Source: Myotis daubentonii
Taxonomy: Eukaryota; Chordata; Mammalia; Chiroptera; Vespertilionidae
Direction: 5' to 3'
Assembly: GCF_963259705.1 (NCBI RefSeq)
Contig: NC_081861.1
Span: 107,290,102-107,354,101, forward strand
DNA: 64,000 nucleotides
The notes beneath the pieces are model-generated. The model did not search any database. It saw nothing but the letters and a program-made list of their open reading frames with translations, and was not told the origin of the DNA. The position numbers and the translations under genes were made by a program. This document shows positions 1 through 10,643 of the stretch, piece by piece. Each line of letters opens with the position of its first letter. Positions within the stretch are counted from its first letter, which is position 1.

Positions 1-300
1 TAAATTATATTTTGCTATCTATTCTGAGGCCTAGATTGCCAAACAAATTTAATATTACTATTATTATAGTTGGATTTATGTATGCCATTATATTTTTTAT
101 TTTATATATTGGTTGTCTCTTTTTTTGTTGTTCTTTTATTCCTTCTTTATAGCTTTGCTTTGCTTTAAGTGATATTTTCTAATGAAGCATTTAATTTTTT
201 GTCATACTTTCCTCACTTTTTATTATTTTCTTAATGGTTTTTCTATGACACACCATGTACATATTATCACAATTTCTTTCAGATTTATGCTAACTTAATT
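1..300. other. AT-rich sequence, no feature recognised
   Basis: This stretch is AT-rich, with no long open frame, no recognisable repeat end and no splice-like exon. It may be old L1 debris, but nothing supports a specific call. Confidence 0.4.
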
Positions 301-493
301 GCAGTGAGATATATACATTTATTCCTATATTCTTTATTTAACTTTTTTTATTGCTTAAAGTATTACAAAGGGTATTACATATGTGTCCTTCCCCCCCCCA
401 CCCTTGACAATCCCCTGGCCTCCCCTAACCCCCAGTGTCTTACGTCCATTGGTTACGCTTATATGCATGCATACAAGTCCTTCGGTTGATCTC

Positions 494-3188
494 TTACCCC
501 CCTCCCCCCTGCCCCCCAGCTCTCCCTGGTCTGTTCTTGTGCCAGTACCAAGCAGTTTTGAGAACAGTGGCTTTGTAATACAGCTTGATATTGGGTATTG
601 AAATCCCACCTACTTTGTTCTTTCTCAGGATTGCTGCAGCTATTCGGGGACTTTTTTTATTCCACATGAATTTTTGGAGAGTTCGTTCTAGATCTGTGCA
701 GTATGCCGTTGGTATTTTAATGGGAAGTGTGTTGAATTTATAGATTGCTTTGGGTAGTATGGACATTTTAATGATGTTGATTCTACCAATCCATGAACAC
801 GGTATGTTCATCCATCTGTTTATGTCTTCCTCTATCTCTTTTTTCAACGTCCTGTAGTTTTCTGAGTAGAGGTCTTTTACCTCTTCAGTTAAGTTTATTC
901 CTAAGTAGCTTAGTTTTTCGGTGCAATGGTAAACGGTATTGTTTTTATAATCTCTCTTTCTGAAAGTTCACTATTGGTGTATAGAAATGCCTCAGATTTC
1001 TTGGGGTAAATTTTGTATCCTGCTACATTGCCAAATCCATGTATTAAGTCTAGTTTTTGGATGGAGTCTCTAGGGTTTTGTATGTATGATATCATGTCAT
1101 CTGCAAATAAGGACAGTTTTACTTCCTCTTTTCCAATTTGGATGCCTTTTATTTCTTCTTCTTGCCTAATTGCAATGGCTAATACTTCCAGTACTGTGTT
1201 GAACAGGAGTGGTGAGAGTGGGGATCCCTGTCTTGTTCCTGTTCTTAGGGGAAATGGTGTTAGTTTTTGTCCATTGAGTATGATGTTGGCTGTGGGCCTG
1301 TCATATGTGGCTTTTATTATGTTGAGGTATGATCCTTCTACTCCCACCTTGGTGAGGGTTTTTATCAAAAATGGGTGTTGGATTTTGTCAAATGCTTTTT
1401 CTTCATCAATTGATATGACTATGTGTTTTTTTTTCAATTTGGTTATGTGATGTATCATGTTTATTGATTTGCAGATATTGTACCATCCTTGCATCCCTGG
1501 GATAAATCCTACTTGGTCATGGTGTATGATCTTTCTGATGTACTGCTGGATCCGATTTGCTAAGATTTTGTTGAGGATTTTGGCATCTATGTTCATGAGG
1601 GATATTGGCCTGTCATTCTCTTTCATTGTGTTGTCTTTACCTGGTTTTGGTATTAGGGTGATGCTGGCTTCATAGAATGAGCTTGGAAGTGTTCCTTCCT
1701 CTTGAATTTTTTGTAGTAGTATGAGGAGGATAGGTTTTAATTCTTCCTTGAATGTTTGGTAAAACTCCCCTGTGAAGCCATCTGGTCCTTTGCTGGAAGC
1801 TTTTTGATGACTGCTTCAATTTCTTCCATAGTTATTGGCCTATCGAGATTTTTAGATTCTTCCTGATTGAGTTTTGGAATGTTGTATTTTTCTAGGAATT
1901 TGTCCATTTCCTCCAGGTTGTCTAGTTTGTTGGAGTAGAGCTGTCCATAGTATTTTTTAACAATCATTTGTATTTCTGTGGGGTCGGTTGTTATTTCGCC
2001 TCTATAATTTCTGATTTTGTGTATTTGGGTCCTCCCTCTTTGCTTCTTGGTGAGCCTGGCTAGAGGTTTGTCAATCTTGTTTATTCTTTCAAAGAACCAG
2101 CTCTTGGTTTTATTGATTTTCTGTATTGTTTTTTTGGTCTCTATGTCATTTATTTCTGCTCTAATCTTTATTATCTCCTTCCTTCTGCTCACTCTGGGGT
2201 TTTCTTGTTGCTCTCTTTCTAATTCTTTGAGTTGTAGAGTTAGATGATTTACTACCATTTTTTCTTGTTTTTTTGAGATAGGCCTGTAGAGCTATAAACT
2301 TCCCTCTCAGGACTGCTTTCATTGTGTCCCATAGGTTTTGGATTGTTGTGTTTTCATTGTCATTAGTTTCCAGGATGTTTTTAATTTCTTCTTTGATCTC
2401 ATTGTTAACCCAATCAATATTTAATAACATGCTGTTCAGCTTCCAAGTGTTTGAGTATTTTGGGTTGTTTTTATTGTAGTTTATTTCTAATATTATGCCC
2501 TTGTGGTCTGAGAAGATGCTTGGTACGATTTCAATCTTCTTGAATTTGGGGAGACTTTGCTTGTGACCCAATATGTGGTCAGTTTTTGAATCTGTCCCAT
2601 GAGCATCTGAGTGGAATGTATATTCCATGGCTTTGGGGTGAAATGTTCTGAAGATGTCAATTAAGTCCATCTGATCTAGTGAGTCATTTAGGATTGCTGT
2701 TTCTTTGCTGATTGTTTGTCTAGAGGATTTATCCAGTGGTGTCAATGGTGTATTAAAGTCCCCTACTATGATTGTACTGTTGTAGATCTCTCCTTTGATA
2801 TCTTCCAGGAGATTTTTTATGTATTTGGGTGCTCCTGCATTGGGTGCATATATGTTTACCACGGTTATATCTTCTTGTTGTATTGATCCCTTTAGTATTA
2901 TGAAGGGATCTTCCTTATCTCTTGTTATGGCCTTCACTTTGAGGTTTATTTTGTCTGACACAAGTATTGCTACCCCACTTTCTTTTCATTTCCATTTGCC
3001 TGAAAGATATTTTTCCATCCCTTCACTTTCAGTCTGTGTGAGTCCCTTGTAAGGAGGTGGGTCTCTTGTAGACAGCAAATGTATGGGTCATGATTTTTTA
3101 TCCATTCAGCCACTCGATGTCTTTTGGTTTGAGCATTTAGTCCATTTACATTTAAAGTTATTATTGAAAGGTACTTGTTTGTAGCCAT
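494..3188 (-). pseudogene. L1 ORF2 remnant (endonuclease plus reverse transcriptase)
   Basis: In an active L1 this ORF encodes the protein that nicks target DNA and copies L1 RNA into the nick. The chosen start is the ATG whose product begins MATNKYLSIITLNVNGLN; this start is typical of ORF2 and places the endonuclease Asn motif (TLNVNG) near residue 14. Further endonuclease residues are visible: the Glu motif QETHL, GDFN, and the C-terminal SDHK. The reverse transcriptase FADD motif is encoded at about 1096-1107, in the piece 910-1626. At least four frame breaks separate the pieces 2970-3188, 2161-2961, 1737-2258, 910-1626 and 494-847. The region after the last piece, with the Cys-rich C terminus, is missing. 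The copy cannot make a working protein as it stands. Confidence 0.9.
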
Positions 3189-3338
3189 TTCTTTTTTCTG
3201 TGTGGCTGTTTTCTTTCTGAGATTTTTATTTCTTCTTTTTACAGCATTCCCTTTAGCATTTCTTGCATTGCTGGCTTGGTGGTGATAAACTCCCTTAGCC
3301 TTTTTTTTGTCTGTGAAGCTTCTTATTTCCCCTTGAAT

Positions 3339-4147
3339 TTAGAATAATAGCCTTGCTGGATAGAGTATTCTTGAATTCAGTCCTTTGCTTTGCATCACTT
3401 TGTAAATTTCCATCCATTCTTTTCTGTCCTGATGTGTTTCTGTTGAGAAATCATTTGATAATCTAATGGGAGATCCCTTGTATGTAACTTTCCGTCTCTC
3501 TCTTGCAGCCTGTAAGATTCTCTCTTTGTCCTGAACATTTGCCATGGTAATTATGATGTGTCTTGGTGTGGGTCTTTTGGGGTTCACCTTGTTTGGGACT
3601 CTCTGGGCTTGTGTGACTTTTTTCTTCCCCACCTCAGGGAAGTTTTCTGATATTATTTCTTCAAATAGATTTTCTAATCCTTGTTCCTCTTTCTTTGTTC
3701 TGGCACCCCTATTATTCGTATGTTGTTTCGTTTCATGTTGTCCCAAAGCTCCCTTAGACTCTCCTCCTGTCTTTTAATTTTTTTCTCCAATTGAAGTACA
3801 GTTTGGGTGTGTTTTGCTTCCTTGTCTTCTAATTCACTAATTCGGTCCTCCACTTCTCCTAGTCTACTCTTGATACTTTCAATGGTGTTTTTTATTGCAG
3901 CTATATCACTCTTCATTTCTTCTTGGGTCTTACTTAAGTTGTTGATTTTTTCATCTGTTTCTTCTTGCTTCTTGTATATGTTGTTGATTTTTTCCTCTAT
4001 CCCGTTTATGCACTCTAGGACCCTTAGTCTGAATTTTTTTTCTGTCAAGTTGCATGCTTTTGTATCACTTAGCTGCTTTCCAGGCGAGTCCTCCTTGTCT
4101 TTCCTTTGGGAGTTTCTTTGTCTACACATGTTTGATCTCACCAACAT
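3339..4147 (-). pseudogene. L1 ORF1 remnant (RNA-binding chaperone)
   Basis: L1 ORF1 protein is a trimeric RNA-binding protein that coats L1 RNA. Here the upstream piece (4147-3674) has a long heptad-like run rich in Lys, Glu and Ile (IEEKINNIYKKQEETDEKIN and onward) that fits the coiled coil. It ends with the start of the RRM (NIRIIGVPE). The second piece (3746-3339), in another frame, carries the rest of the RRM (RHIIITMANVQDKERILQAA) and the C-terminal domain (RRKVTYKG...STETHQDRKEW...SRILYPARL). One frameshift near 3680-3745 joins the two. The size, around 270 residues over both pieces, is close to mammalian ORF1p. The minus-strand order ORF1 then ORF2 matches one L1 element. Confidence 0.88.
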
Positions 4148-4737
4148 ATATAGATAGATATTGAGTCGTTCAGTGGCTGCTCCCTTGGTGGCAGTGGCTC
4201 CTCGGGCTGTGGTTGCTCCTTGGGCGGTTGTGGTAGGAGCTGCATCTCCGTTGGTAGCAGGTCCTCTGGTGGGTGCTGTTCACAGCTGTGGTGGCTCCTC
4301 TGGCTGGTGGAGGGAGGCTTCACACACAGCAACTGTTCCTCAGACAGAGCGTGTGGTGACCAGGAGGCCGCTGTTGCTTGGATCTGCTTTCTGTGGGGAG
4401 AGGCAGGGCTCCTCTGAGTTCACGTAGTCGCGCTGCTTGAGAGCCGTTGCTTCCGGGTTCGTAGCCGATCTCTGGATGCCAGTAACAGCCACTCAAGATG
4501 GCGAGGTCTCAGTGGCTGAGCCGGCGCACTGGGAGAGGTTTCAGCCTCAGTCTCTAACCGTTCCCTTTTTCTAGGAGTTCTCTGTCTTTCCTGGCTGCAG
4601 ACTGTCTCTCAGCTGAATCTCCTCTGCTTATTCAGGCTGTATGTTACCTGTTTCAGCTGCTCACCATTATCTGCTTCGGACAAGGCACCGACACGTCCGT
4701 CTAAACCTCTGCCATTTTTTCTCTCCTCTTTTATCTT
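4148..4737 (-). promoter_or_regulatory. L1 5' UTR / internal promoter region
   Basis: This GC-rich segment lies upstream of ORF1 on the minus strand. It holds a few diverged copies of a GCTCCT-containing repeat (about 4165-4330, plus strand), followed by sequence that ends near GCCATTTTTT. The same ending is seen at about 27795-27810 in another copy. By analogy with other mammalian L1s this should be the internal promoter. Promoter activity is inferred. Confidence 0.6.
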
Positions 4738-4950
4738 TTTATGATAATGTTATACACATGACAAGTATTCATGTTAAATTCACATTAATACATTGTTATA
4801 ATTATTACTTTATTTAAGTTTATTATTTAAAAAATCTAAGGGCAGAAAAGAAATCAAGAATATATTTATAGCTGTTATTATATTAATTTTATTATTTATC
4901 ATTTTTTCTTCTCTTTATTTGTTTTCCTGAAACTCACTTATCATCTGGAC
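4738..4950. other. AT-rich spacer, nothing recognised
   Basis: Short AT-rich sequence between the L1 and a hAT-like MITE. It has no coding or repeat signature that I can name. Confidence 0.4.
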
Positions 4951-5058
4951 CACCGGTTGGTGACTGCTGCTTCAAAGGTTTCCTTAAACCAGCAGTCACC
5001 AACCTTTTGGACCTCACAGACCACCAATGGTCCGTGGACCACCGGTTGGCGACCACTG
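4951..5058. mobile_element. Short hAT-like MITE with an internal inverted arm
   Basis: The right end reads ...GGTTGGCGACCACTG and an internal copy of the left end reads CAGCAGTCACCAACC at 4990. An inverted copy of that arm lies at 4951-4969, separated by a 20-bp spacer. The block is bordered by ATCTGGAC (4943-4950) and ATCTGGAG (5059-5066), an 8-bp direct repeat with one mismatch, the size expected for hAT insertion. No coding capacity. Confidence 0.5.
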
Positions 5059-5601
5059 ATCTGGAGTAATTTCCTTAGCTCAATTCAGTTTTGCTCCCAC
5101 CCAACTCCTTTGTCCTGTTGTTAGAAAATATGTTAGATTTTGATATGTAATAGTTCTATAATAATAATATATGCATATTATATTATAAAATAGATTTTAA
5201 ATCAGTTAAGAAAAATATGTATTTATACTCCCTTTGATAAGTATATACTTATCTATACTAACGATCTTTGTTTTCACATATGGATTGAAGTTACAGTCTA
5301 AAGTCACTTGCTTTCTGACTTAAAAACTTCCTTTACATTTCTTATGGGGTGAATCTTCTAGCAACAAATTCTCTTAGTTTTTGTTTATCTTGGAATGCCT
5401 TTGTTCCCCCTTCATTTTTGAAATATAGCATTGATTAATATAGCATCCTTAGTTACCATTATTTTCTTTGAGCACATTAAATATGTTCTCTCACTTTTTT
5501 ATGGACTCCATTGTTCCTACTAAAAAGTCAGTCATTAATGTTATTGGGGTTTCTTGTCCAGGAAATGTTTTCTCTGCTGGCTTTTAAAATTTCTCCTTGT
5601 C

Positions 5602-5817
5602 GCCGAAACCGGTTTTGCTCAGTGGATAGAGCGTCGGCCTGCGGACTGAAGGGTCCCAGGTTCGATTCCGGTCAAGGGCATGTACCTGGGTTGCGGGCAT
5701 ATCCCCAGTGGGAGATGTGCAGGAGGCAGCTGATCGATGTTTCTCTCTCATCGATGTTTCTGGCTCTCTATCTCTCTCCCTTCCTCTCTGTAAAAAATCA
5801 ATAAAATATATTTAAAA
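5602..5817 (+). mobile_element. Ves-type SINE with perfect target-site duplication
   Basis: A tRNA-derived head (TGCTCAGTGGATAGAGCGTC as A-box region, GGTTCGATTCC as B box) is followed by a body and TC-rich stretch, ending in an ATAAAATATATTTAAAAAAA tail. A 16-bp direct repeat AAAATTTCTCCTTGTC flanks it at 5586-5601 and 5818-5833. The good B box and perfect duplication mark it as fairly young. Confidence 0.93.
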
Positions 5818-5894
5818 AAAATTTCTCCTTGTCTTTGATTTTCAGAATGTGTATATATGATATGTATATTGTGGCTTTCATGTGTACCCTTCTT

Positions 5895-6111
5895 TTTTAA
5901 AATATATTTTACTGATTTCAGAGAGGAAGGGAGGGGGAGAGAGAGATAGAAATATCAATGATGAGAAAGAATCATTGATCAGCTGCCTCCTGCAGGCCCA
6001 CAACTGGGGGTCGAGCCCGCAACCCAGGCATGTGCCCTTGACTGGAATTGAACCCAGGACCCTTCAGTCCACAGGCCAACAGTCTATCCACTTAGCCAAA
6101 CCAGCCAGGGC
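5895..6111 (-). mobile_element. Ves-type SINE
   Basis: This is the reverse-complement copy of the same SINE. The A-tail is at the left and the tRNA-like head at the right (TCTATCCACTTAGCCAAACCAGCCAGGGC). TACCCTTCTT flanks it at 5885-5894 and 6112-6121. Confidence 0.92.
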
Positions 6112-7859
6112 TACCCTTCTTGTAGGAGCTTCTTTTATGTATGTTTTTCAGTAAATTCATTCTATTTTCAACAATTGTTTCAGTAAATATTTTTTTTCTT
6201 CTCTTTTTCTTCTCTCCTTTTAGTACTCCCAAGTATGGTGAGCTTAATGTTGAAAGTAAATTTACATTCCTATGAAGCTCAGTCCATTTTGTTCATTTAC
6301 TGTCTTAGTTCTTCAGATTGCATAATCCCTATTGATCTATCTTCAAGTTTGTTAACTGTTTCTTCAGCTAGTTAAAACCTATCCTTGAGCCCTTCTAGTG
6401 AATTTTTATTTTACTTATGATACTTTTTAAAATCTAGAACTTCCAATTTGGTTTTTATAATTTATTTATCTTTAATCATGTTCTCTATTTAATATGATAT
6501 TGTCATTATACCTTCATTTACTTCTTTAATCATAGTTTAGTTTTTAAATACATTTATAAATGGCTACTCTGACATCTTTTTTGCTAAATTAAACATCTGG
6601 TTGCTCTTATAGATAATTTATGTTGCCTCTTTTCCCCATGTAATTGGTTCATACATTTTTTTCTGTTTGTCAAATTTTTGCTGGCAGCTAGACATTTTAT
6701 CTAATATAATGTAGCAATTCCAAGTACTGTTTCCAACACTCTCCTGTTATTTGTATGCTTATTTGTGGCTGGCTGTATTATTTTAGCAATGTGTATTTCC
6801 TTCCCCACAGAGTCAGGCCTCTATGTTGCTTCAGGGAAGCATAGCTTTTGTTTGCCACAGTCACACTGTCATGACAATGGTTTTGGCAGGTTTCGCTTTT
6901 TTTTTTTTTTTCCCATCCCCTAACCTCAACCAGCTGTTGAGCTCCACTAATTGACTGCTAATTTCTCTGTTCTTTTCAACAGTACCCTGGAGGATAAATT
7001 ATTCTACAGGACTAATCTAATCAAATTTAGCCTTCTTTGAAGGAAAGTGTTCTTATGTCCCTGTTAATATTTGACTCCAAGAGTGTTCCTTCCATCTATG
7101 AATTTCCTATGTTCTCTCCTCAAAATAGCTAGCTTCTGGTTTAGCCTTTAACTTCTTTGACTCTACCAGTGTCTTTTCAACTGCCATGTACCACAATTTT
7201 TACTGGTTTTGAGAGCTCTCTTAGTCTTGAACTTCCCCATGCTTTGTTGCAAATAAAGTTAGTTACTCACGGATGAGATTAGAAACTGTTTCAAGGTATG
7301 CATCTTCCACCAGGTAAAATCTCTAAAACAAAGTTCTGGATCTGAGGTGGAGATAATGGTGTACTTCTCTCTGAATGATGTCCGTGCTTTAAGACTTAAG
7401 TGATCAGTGGAAATAGACTTTGAAGTCAGGTTTTCTTGGCTTTCTTACCTGGGCATGGAACCACTGTCTTGTGAGCTAAGACAAAGACAATTGGGGCCTT
7501 AGGTAATCTCAGCAGCACCTTGGCCAAGATCGAGTCTCTGTTCCATGACTGGGAACTGGCAGGAAAAAGAAAATCCTCACCTCTTGGCCACACTCTCCTG
7601 GAACAGATAGCTGGAATCAGGATAAGAAATGCTGGCATCTTGCTCCTATTGAGAAGAAAGCCCCCAAATTGGGAGCTTGTGGGAGTAGTAGTCCTGTGTT
7701 CTTGACTGCACTTCTCTGGAATAGAGTTTTCATTTTGCTGTATTGGGAGAAGGGAGAGATAGAGCATTCTTGTTTCAAGTGTCACAAACTCTTCCTTTAC
7801 TGACCTGTAATTGATTGTCTTGAAAAGCTTTTGATTTATTTGTCACATGGACATAAGGC

Positions 7860-8290
7860 TATGTCCAAAGATTTAAAACGGTTTATGTTTTAAAATAAGT
7901 TTCACAAGTTTCACTGGAAATGGTTCCATGGAGCACCTCACCTCTGTCATTCCAGAGTTCAATATCCCTTAGGATTATCCTGGAGATCGGTCATATGGGT
8001 ACCCTCTGTGTAGCATATACCAAATTACCAAATTTTCAGAAAGAAAGCAGGTGTTCACCATAAGCCACATAGTCTGTATAAGTAATTTAGACTTAGTGAA
8101 CCACTCATATATGCTGGGAATGTTAGGAATCCTCCCCAAATTCAAGTTCCCAGATTCCATTCATGGGCTAACCTTGCAAGCAGGACTTTTTAAATATAAC
8201 AGTCTCAAGACTTCTATATTAACCCTTTTCTACATAATCCACCCCATTGGCCCTTAGCTTGGGTGTCTTTATAGGAAAATTATTAGTAGT
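7860..8290 (-). mobile_element. ERVL-like LTR fragment (MER21-like, tentative)
   Basis: The segment ATACCAAATTACCAAATTTTCAG...CTTGCAAGCAGGACTTTTTAAA...TATTAACCCTTTTCTACA is related along its length to 15870-16130. The pair are therefore two copies of one dispersed repeat. From memory it resembles a mammalian ERVL-class LTR read on the minus strand. No internal retroviral genes are visible. Confidence 0.45.
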
Positions 8291-8615
8291 GTGGTATAGA
8301 CCTGCAGTGCTAATCCCAGTTATGCCCTTTATAGTTCCTTGATTCAAGTAAGACAAATCCCACTAATCAGAAACATCTATCTTAGAAAGACAGATTATCT
8401 TCTCCTTAAGTTTCTGTTAACCTGTTTCATTTGGCCCAAAGAATCAATCCTAGCATAACATAACTCTGCCTAATAAGTTGGAGTTAACCTGAAAAATTTG
8501 GAGAGCTGAGCCATTATAGTAATCGGGTAAATATACAATAAATACAATCATGGAGAATACATATTGAACCCTTGGAAACACAGGACATAAATTAGCCCAA
8601 CAATACAGGTTAACA

Positions 8616-8920
8616 CAGTGGTTCTCAACCTTCCAAATGCCGCGACCCTTTAATACAGTTCCTCATGTTGTGGTGACCCCCAACCATAAAATTATTTTCG
8701 TTGCTACTTCATAACTGTAATTTTGCTACTGTTATGAATCATAATGTAAATATCTGATATACAAGATGTATTTTCATTCTTTCAGATTGAACATAAAGCA
8801 TAGTGATTAATCACAAAAATAATATGTAATTATATGTGTTTTCCGATGGTCTTAGGCGACCCCTGTGAAAGGGTGGTTCGACCCCCAAAAGGGTCGCGAC
8901 CCACAAGTTGAGAACCGCTG
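8616..8920. mobile_element. SPIN-like hAT non-autonomous element, 305 bp
   Basis: The ends are CAGTGGTTCTCAACC and GGTTGAGAACCGCTG-type inverted repeats (AAGTTGAGAACCGCTG here). The inner sequence matches the SPIN layout: CGCGACCCTTTAATACAG near the left and GGGTCGCGACCCAC near the right. It is flanked by a perfect 8-bp duplication GGTTAACA (8608-8615 and 8921-8928), diagnostic of hAT insertion. No transposase is present, so it moved in trans. SPIN elements are known to have entered several tetrapod lineages by horizontal transfer. Confidence 0.85.
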
Positions 8921-8928
8921 GGTTAACA

Positions 8929-9439
8929 GGAACCCCACTGTGGCCTCCTTCCATGGGGCCTTCTGCCCTAGTAAGTTTTATTTCAGTCCAAGTCAGTTCT
9001 GCCTTGGATTCAGAAATATTGCTTTAAAGCAGTCAATTCAGAACAGTTTTATTTATCCATGACATCAGCTTATCCTCCTTAGTACCTGTATGACATTTAG
9101 AGATGTTTTATGTGGGAAGTGCAAGAGCTAGGGCCACCCCTGACTATCTCATAATCAGCGCTGTCAGGAGTGATCTTAAGCTCAGCAGTCAATTTGAATT
9201 CAGATAGCTCACAGCCACTTAAAAAAATCAGCATAGGGCATTTGCCTTCAGAAAGAGGAAAAAGCTTTTAGGAACAGTTTTGATAAAAATTATTGGTGTC
9301 AGGGTTTGTATTATCCCCATTGTTACAAAATAAGTAATATTTATATTTTTTCAGTGATCTGCTACTTTTATTCAAACCTTTGTCTGTATGGGAAGCATGC
9401 AAAGGTATGAAGCATTTTTATAGAAAAATATTTTTATAT
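8929..9439. other. No gene or clear repeat seen
   Basis: Mixed-composition sequence without an exon-like frame or recognised repeat ends. It could be remnants of the older LTR element to the left. Confidence 0.35.
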
Positions 9440-9656
9440 TAAAGGCCAGATGCACACAATTCATGCAAGAGTAGGCCTTCCATCCCCAAGCTGCCGGCAC
9501 CGGCTTCTCTCTGGCACCCAGGCTTCCCTCCGGCCACCAGCAGGCACCTTGGACCTGGGCTTCCCTTGCAGCCCCGGCTTCATCTAGAAAGTCATCCAGA
9601 AGGATGTTCAGAAGGATGTCCAGTCTAATTAGCATATTATGCTTTTATTATTATAG
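9440..9656 (-). mobile_element. Non-autonomous Helitron (HeliBat-like), diverged
   Basis: On the minus strand it starts with CTATAATAATAAAAGCATAATATGCTAATTAGAC-type sequence (right end). It finishes near a degraded GCATGAATT...GGCC 3' hairpin region at the left (AAAGGCCAGATGCACACAATTCATGCA). It abuts a second Helitron in the same orientation. No Rep/helicase coding. Confidence 0.75.
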
Positions 9657-9657
9657 A

Positions 9658-10643
9658 CTAGAGGCCCAGTGCATGACATTCGTGCACTGGGGGCTGTGGG
9701 GGTCCCCACACCCTCTCCAATCTTGGAGCCCTCAGGGGAGCCTTCTCCATTCCGGGAGTTTCTGTCTGTCTTTGCAATCATATAAGCGAATTGTCTGAGA
9801 CCCCAACTCAGTTTGGTTTGCTGCCCACAGGATAATAGAGGCTTTTTTTTTCTTTGCTTCATTGGTGGAGATTTCCTGGAAGTTTTAGGATATCTTCCCT
9901 TTCATTTTTCCTAGACACTCTGATTTTACTTATGTTTCTCACCTTTGCTTTCCCTCCATCCACCACCGCAACAGTAACTTGCTTCAGGCTCACTTTGCTC
10001 TAATGCAGTGGTTCTCAACCTTCTGGCCCTTTAAATACAGTTCCTCATGTTGTGACACAACCATAAAATTATTTTCATTGCTACTTCATAACTGTAATGT
10101 TGTTACTGTTATGAATCATAATGTAAATATCTAATATGTAGGATGGTCTTAGGCGACCTTTGTGAAAGGGCCGTTTGACCCCCAAAGGGGTCGCGACCCA
10201 CAGGTTGAGAACTGCTGCTCTAGTGTCTAGGAGATCTGTCTGCCACCAGAACTACAATTCCAAGAATTCTTGGTGCTCCCTGCGCTCTGGGCTTCCGCTT
10301 CCAGTCCAGGGGCTGCCACCAAAACTACTATTCCCAGAATTCCTGGTGCTCCCTGAAATCTTGGTTTTCCCTTCCTGCTCTGTCCCCATCCCATGGCCTT
10401 CCACTCTGCCAAGTCCTCCAAGCCACCAGCTCTCTCTCTCTGCTCTCCATCTGGTGGCTTGGGGAGCCAATTTCCCCAAGCCACTCCACTCTTCACCAGC
10501 TCTCCCACTCTGCTCTCTGCTCAGCGCCTGCATATGCAAATTAACTCACCATCTTTGTTGGGTTAATTTGCATACTCACTCCTGATTGGCTGGTGAGTGT
10601 AGTGGAGGGATGGCCAATTTACATGTTTCTCTTTTATTATAGG
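9658..10643 (-). mobile_element. Non-autonomous Helitron (HeliBat-like) hosting a SPIN element
   Basis: The minus-strand 3' end is CTAG with the GTGCA(...)TGCAC hairpin just inside it (CTAGAGGCCCAGTGCATGACATTCGTGCACTGGG on the plus strand). The host base before it is A, as Helitron insertion between A and T requires. The 5' side ends in CTTTTATTATAGG. A SPIN element at 10006-10217 lies inside and must be younger. Confidence 0.82.
10006..10217. mobile_element. SPIN-like hAT element, internally deleted, inside a Helitron
   Basis: It has the same ends as the element at 8616 (CAGTGGTTCTCAACC... and ...GGTTGAGAACTGCTG) but is only 212 bp: part of the left arm and the middle are missing. Target duplication CTCTAATG (9998-10005) / CTCTAGTG (10218-10225), 7 of 8 identical. 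Confidence 0.83.

Larger units (their letters stand above)
300..4737 (-). mobile_element. LINE-1 retrotransposon, nearly full-span, decayed
   Basis: Read on the minus strand, this is a LINE-1 from 5' UTR (right) to 3' UTR and AATAAA-type tail (left). ORF1 lies at about 4147-3339 and ORF2 at about 3188-494. The 3' UTR (about 330-525) has the composition shared by the other L1 copies here: CT-rich on the plus strand, with the TATGCATGCATACAAGTCCTT block. At about 525-535 the sequence jumps from 3' UTR directly into ORF2 coding sequence, so the ORF2 C-terminal region is deleted. Frameshifts split both ORFs. I could not find a convincing target-site duplication. Confidence 0.9.
5070..7850 (-). 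mobile_element. Ancient L1 (5' UTR/ORF1-side) fragments
   Basis: The sequence resembles the minus-strand 5' region of old mammalian L1s. Examples are the TTCTAGTGAATTTTTATTTTA...AACTTCCAATTTGGTT block (6390-6460), the TTTGCTAAATTAAACATCTGG block (6580-6600), and an ORF1-flanking block at 5330-5560. It is heavily diverged and interrupted by two younger Ves SINEs. The part from about 6750 to 7850 is assigned with less certainty. The open frames at 7426-7785 and 7520-7705 overlap on opposite strands and have no recognisable protein features. Confidence 0.5.

Noticed and set aside
1013..1450. 145-codon plus-strand frame
   Set aside because: Antisense shadow of L1 ORF2 reverse transcriptase; the same pattern recurs in every L1 copy.
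5602..5700. tRNA-like segment with A and B boxes
   Set aside because: Head of a Ves SINE with target duplication and A-tail; no cloverleaf-complete tRNA gene. The same applies to the other SINE heads.
10175..10585. 136-codon plus frame with overlapping minus frames
   Set aside because: GC-rich Helitron interior; frames open on both strands, with no domain.
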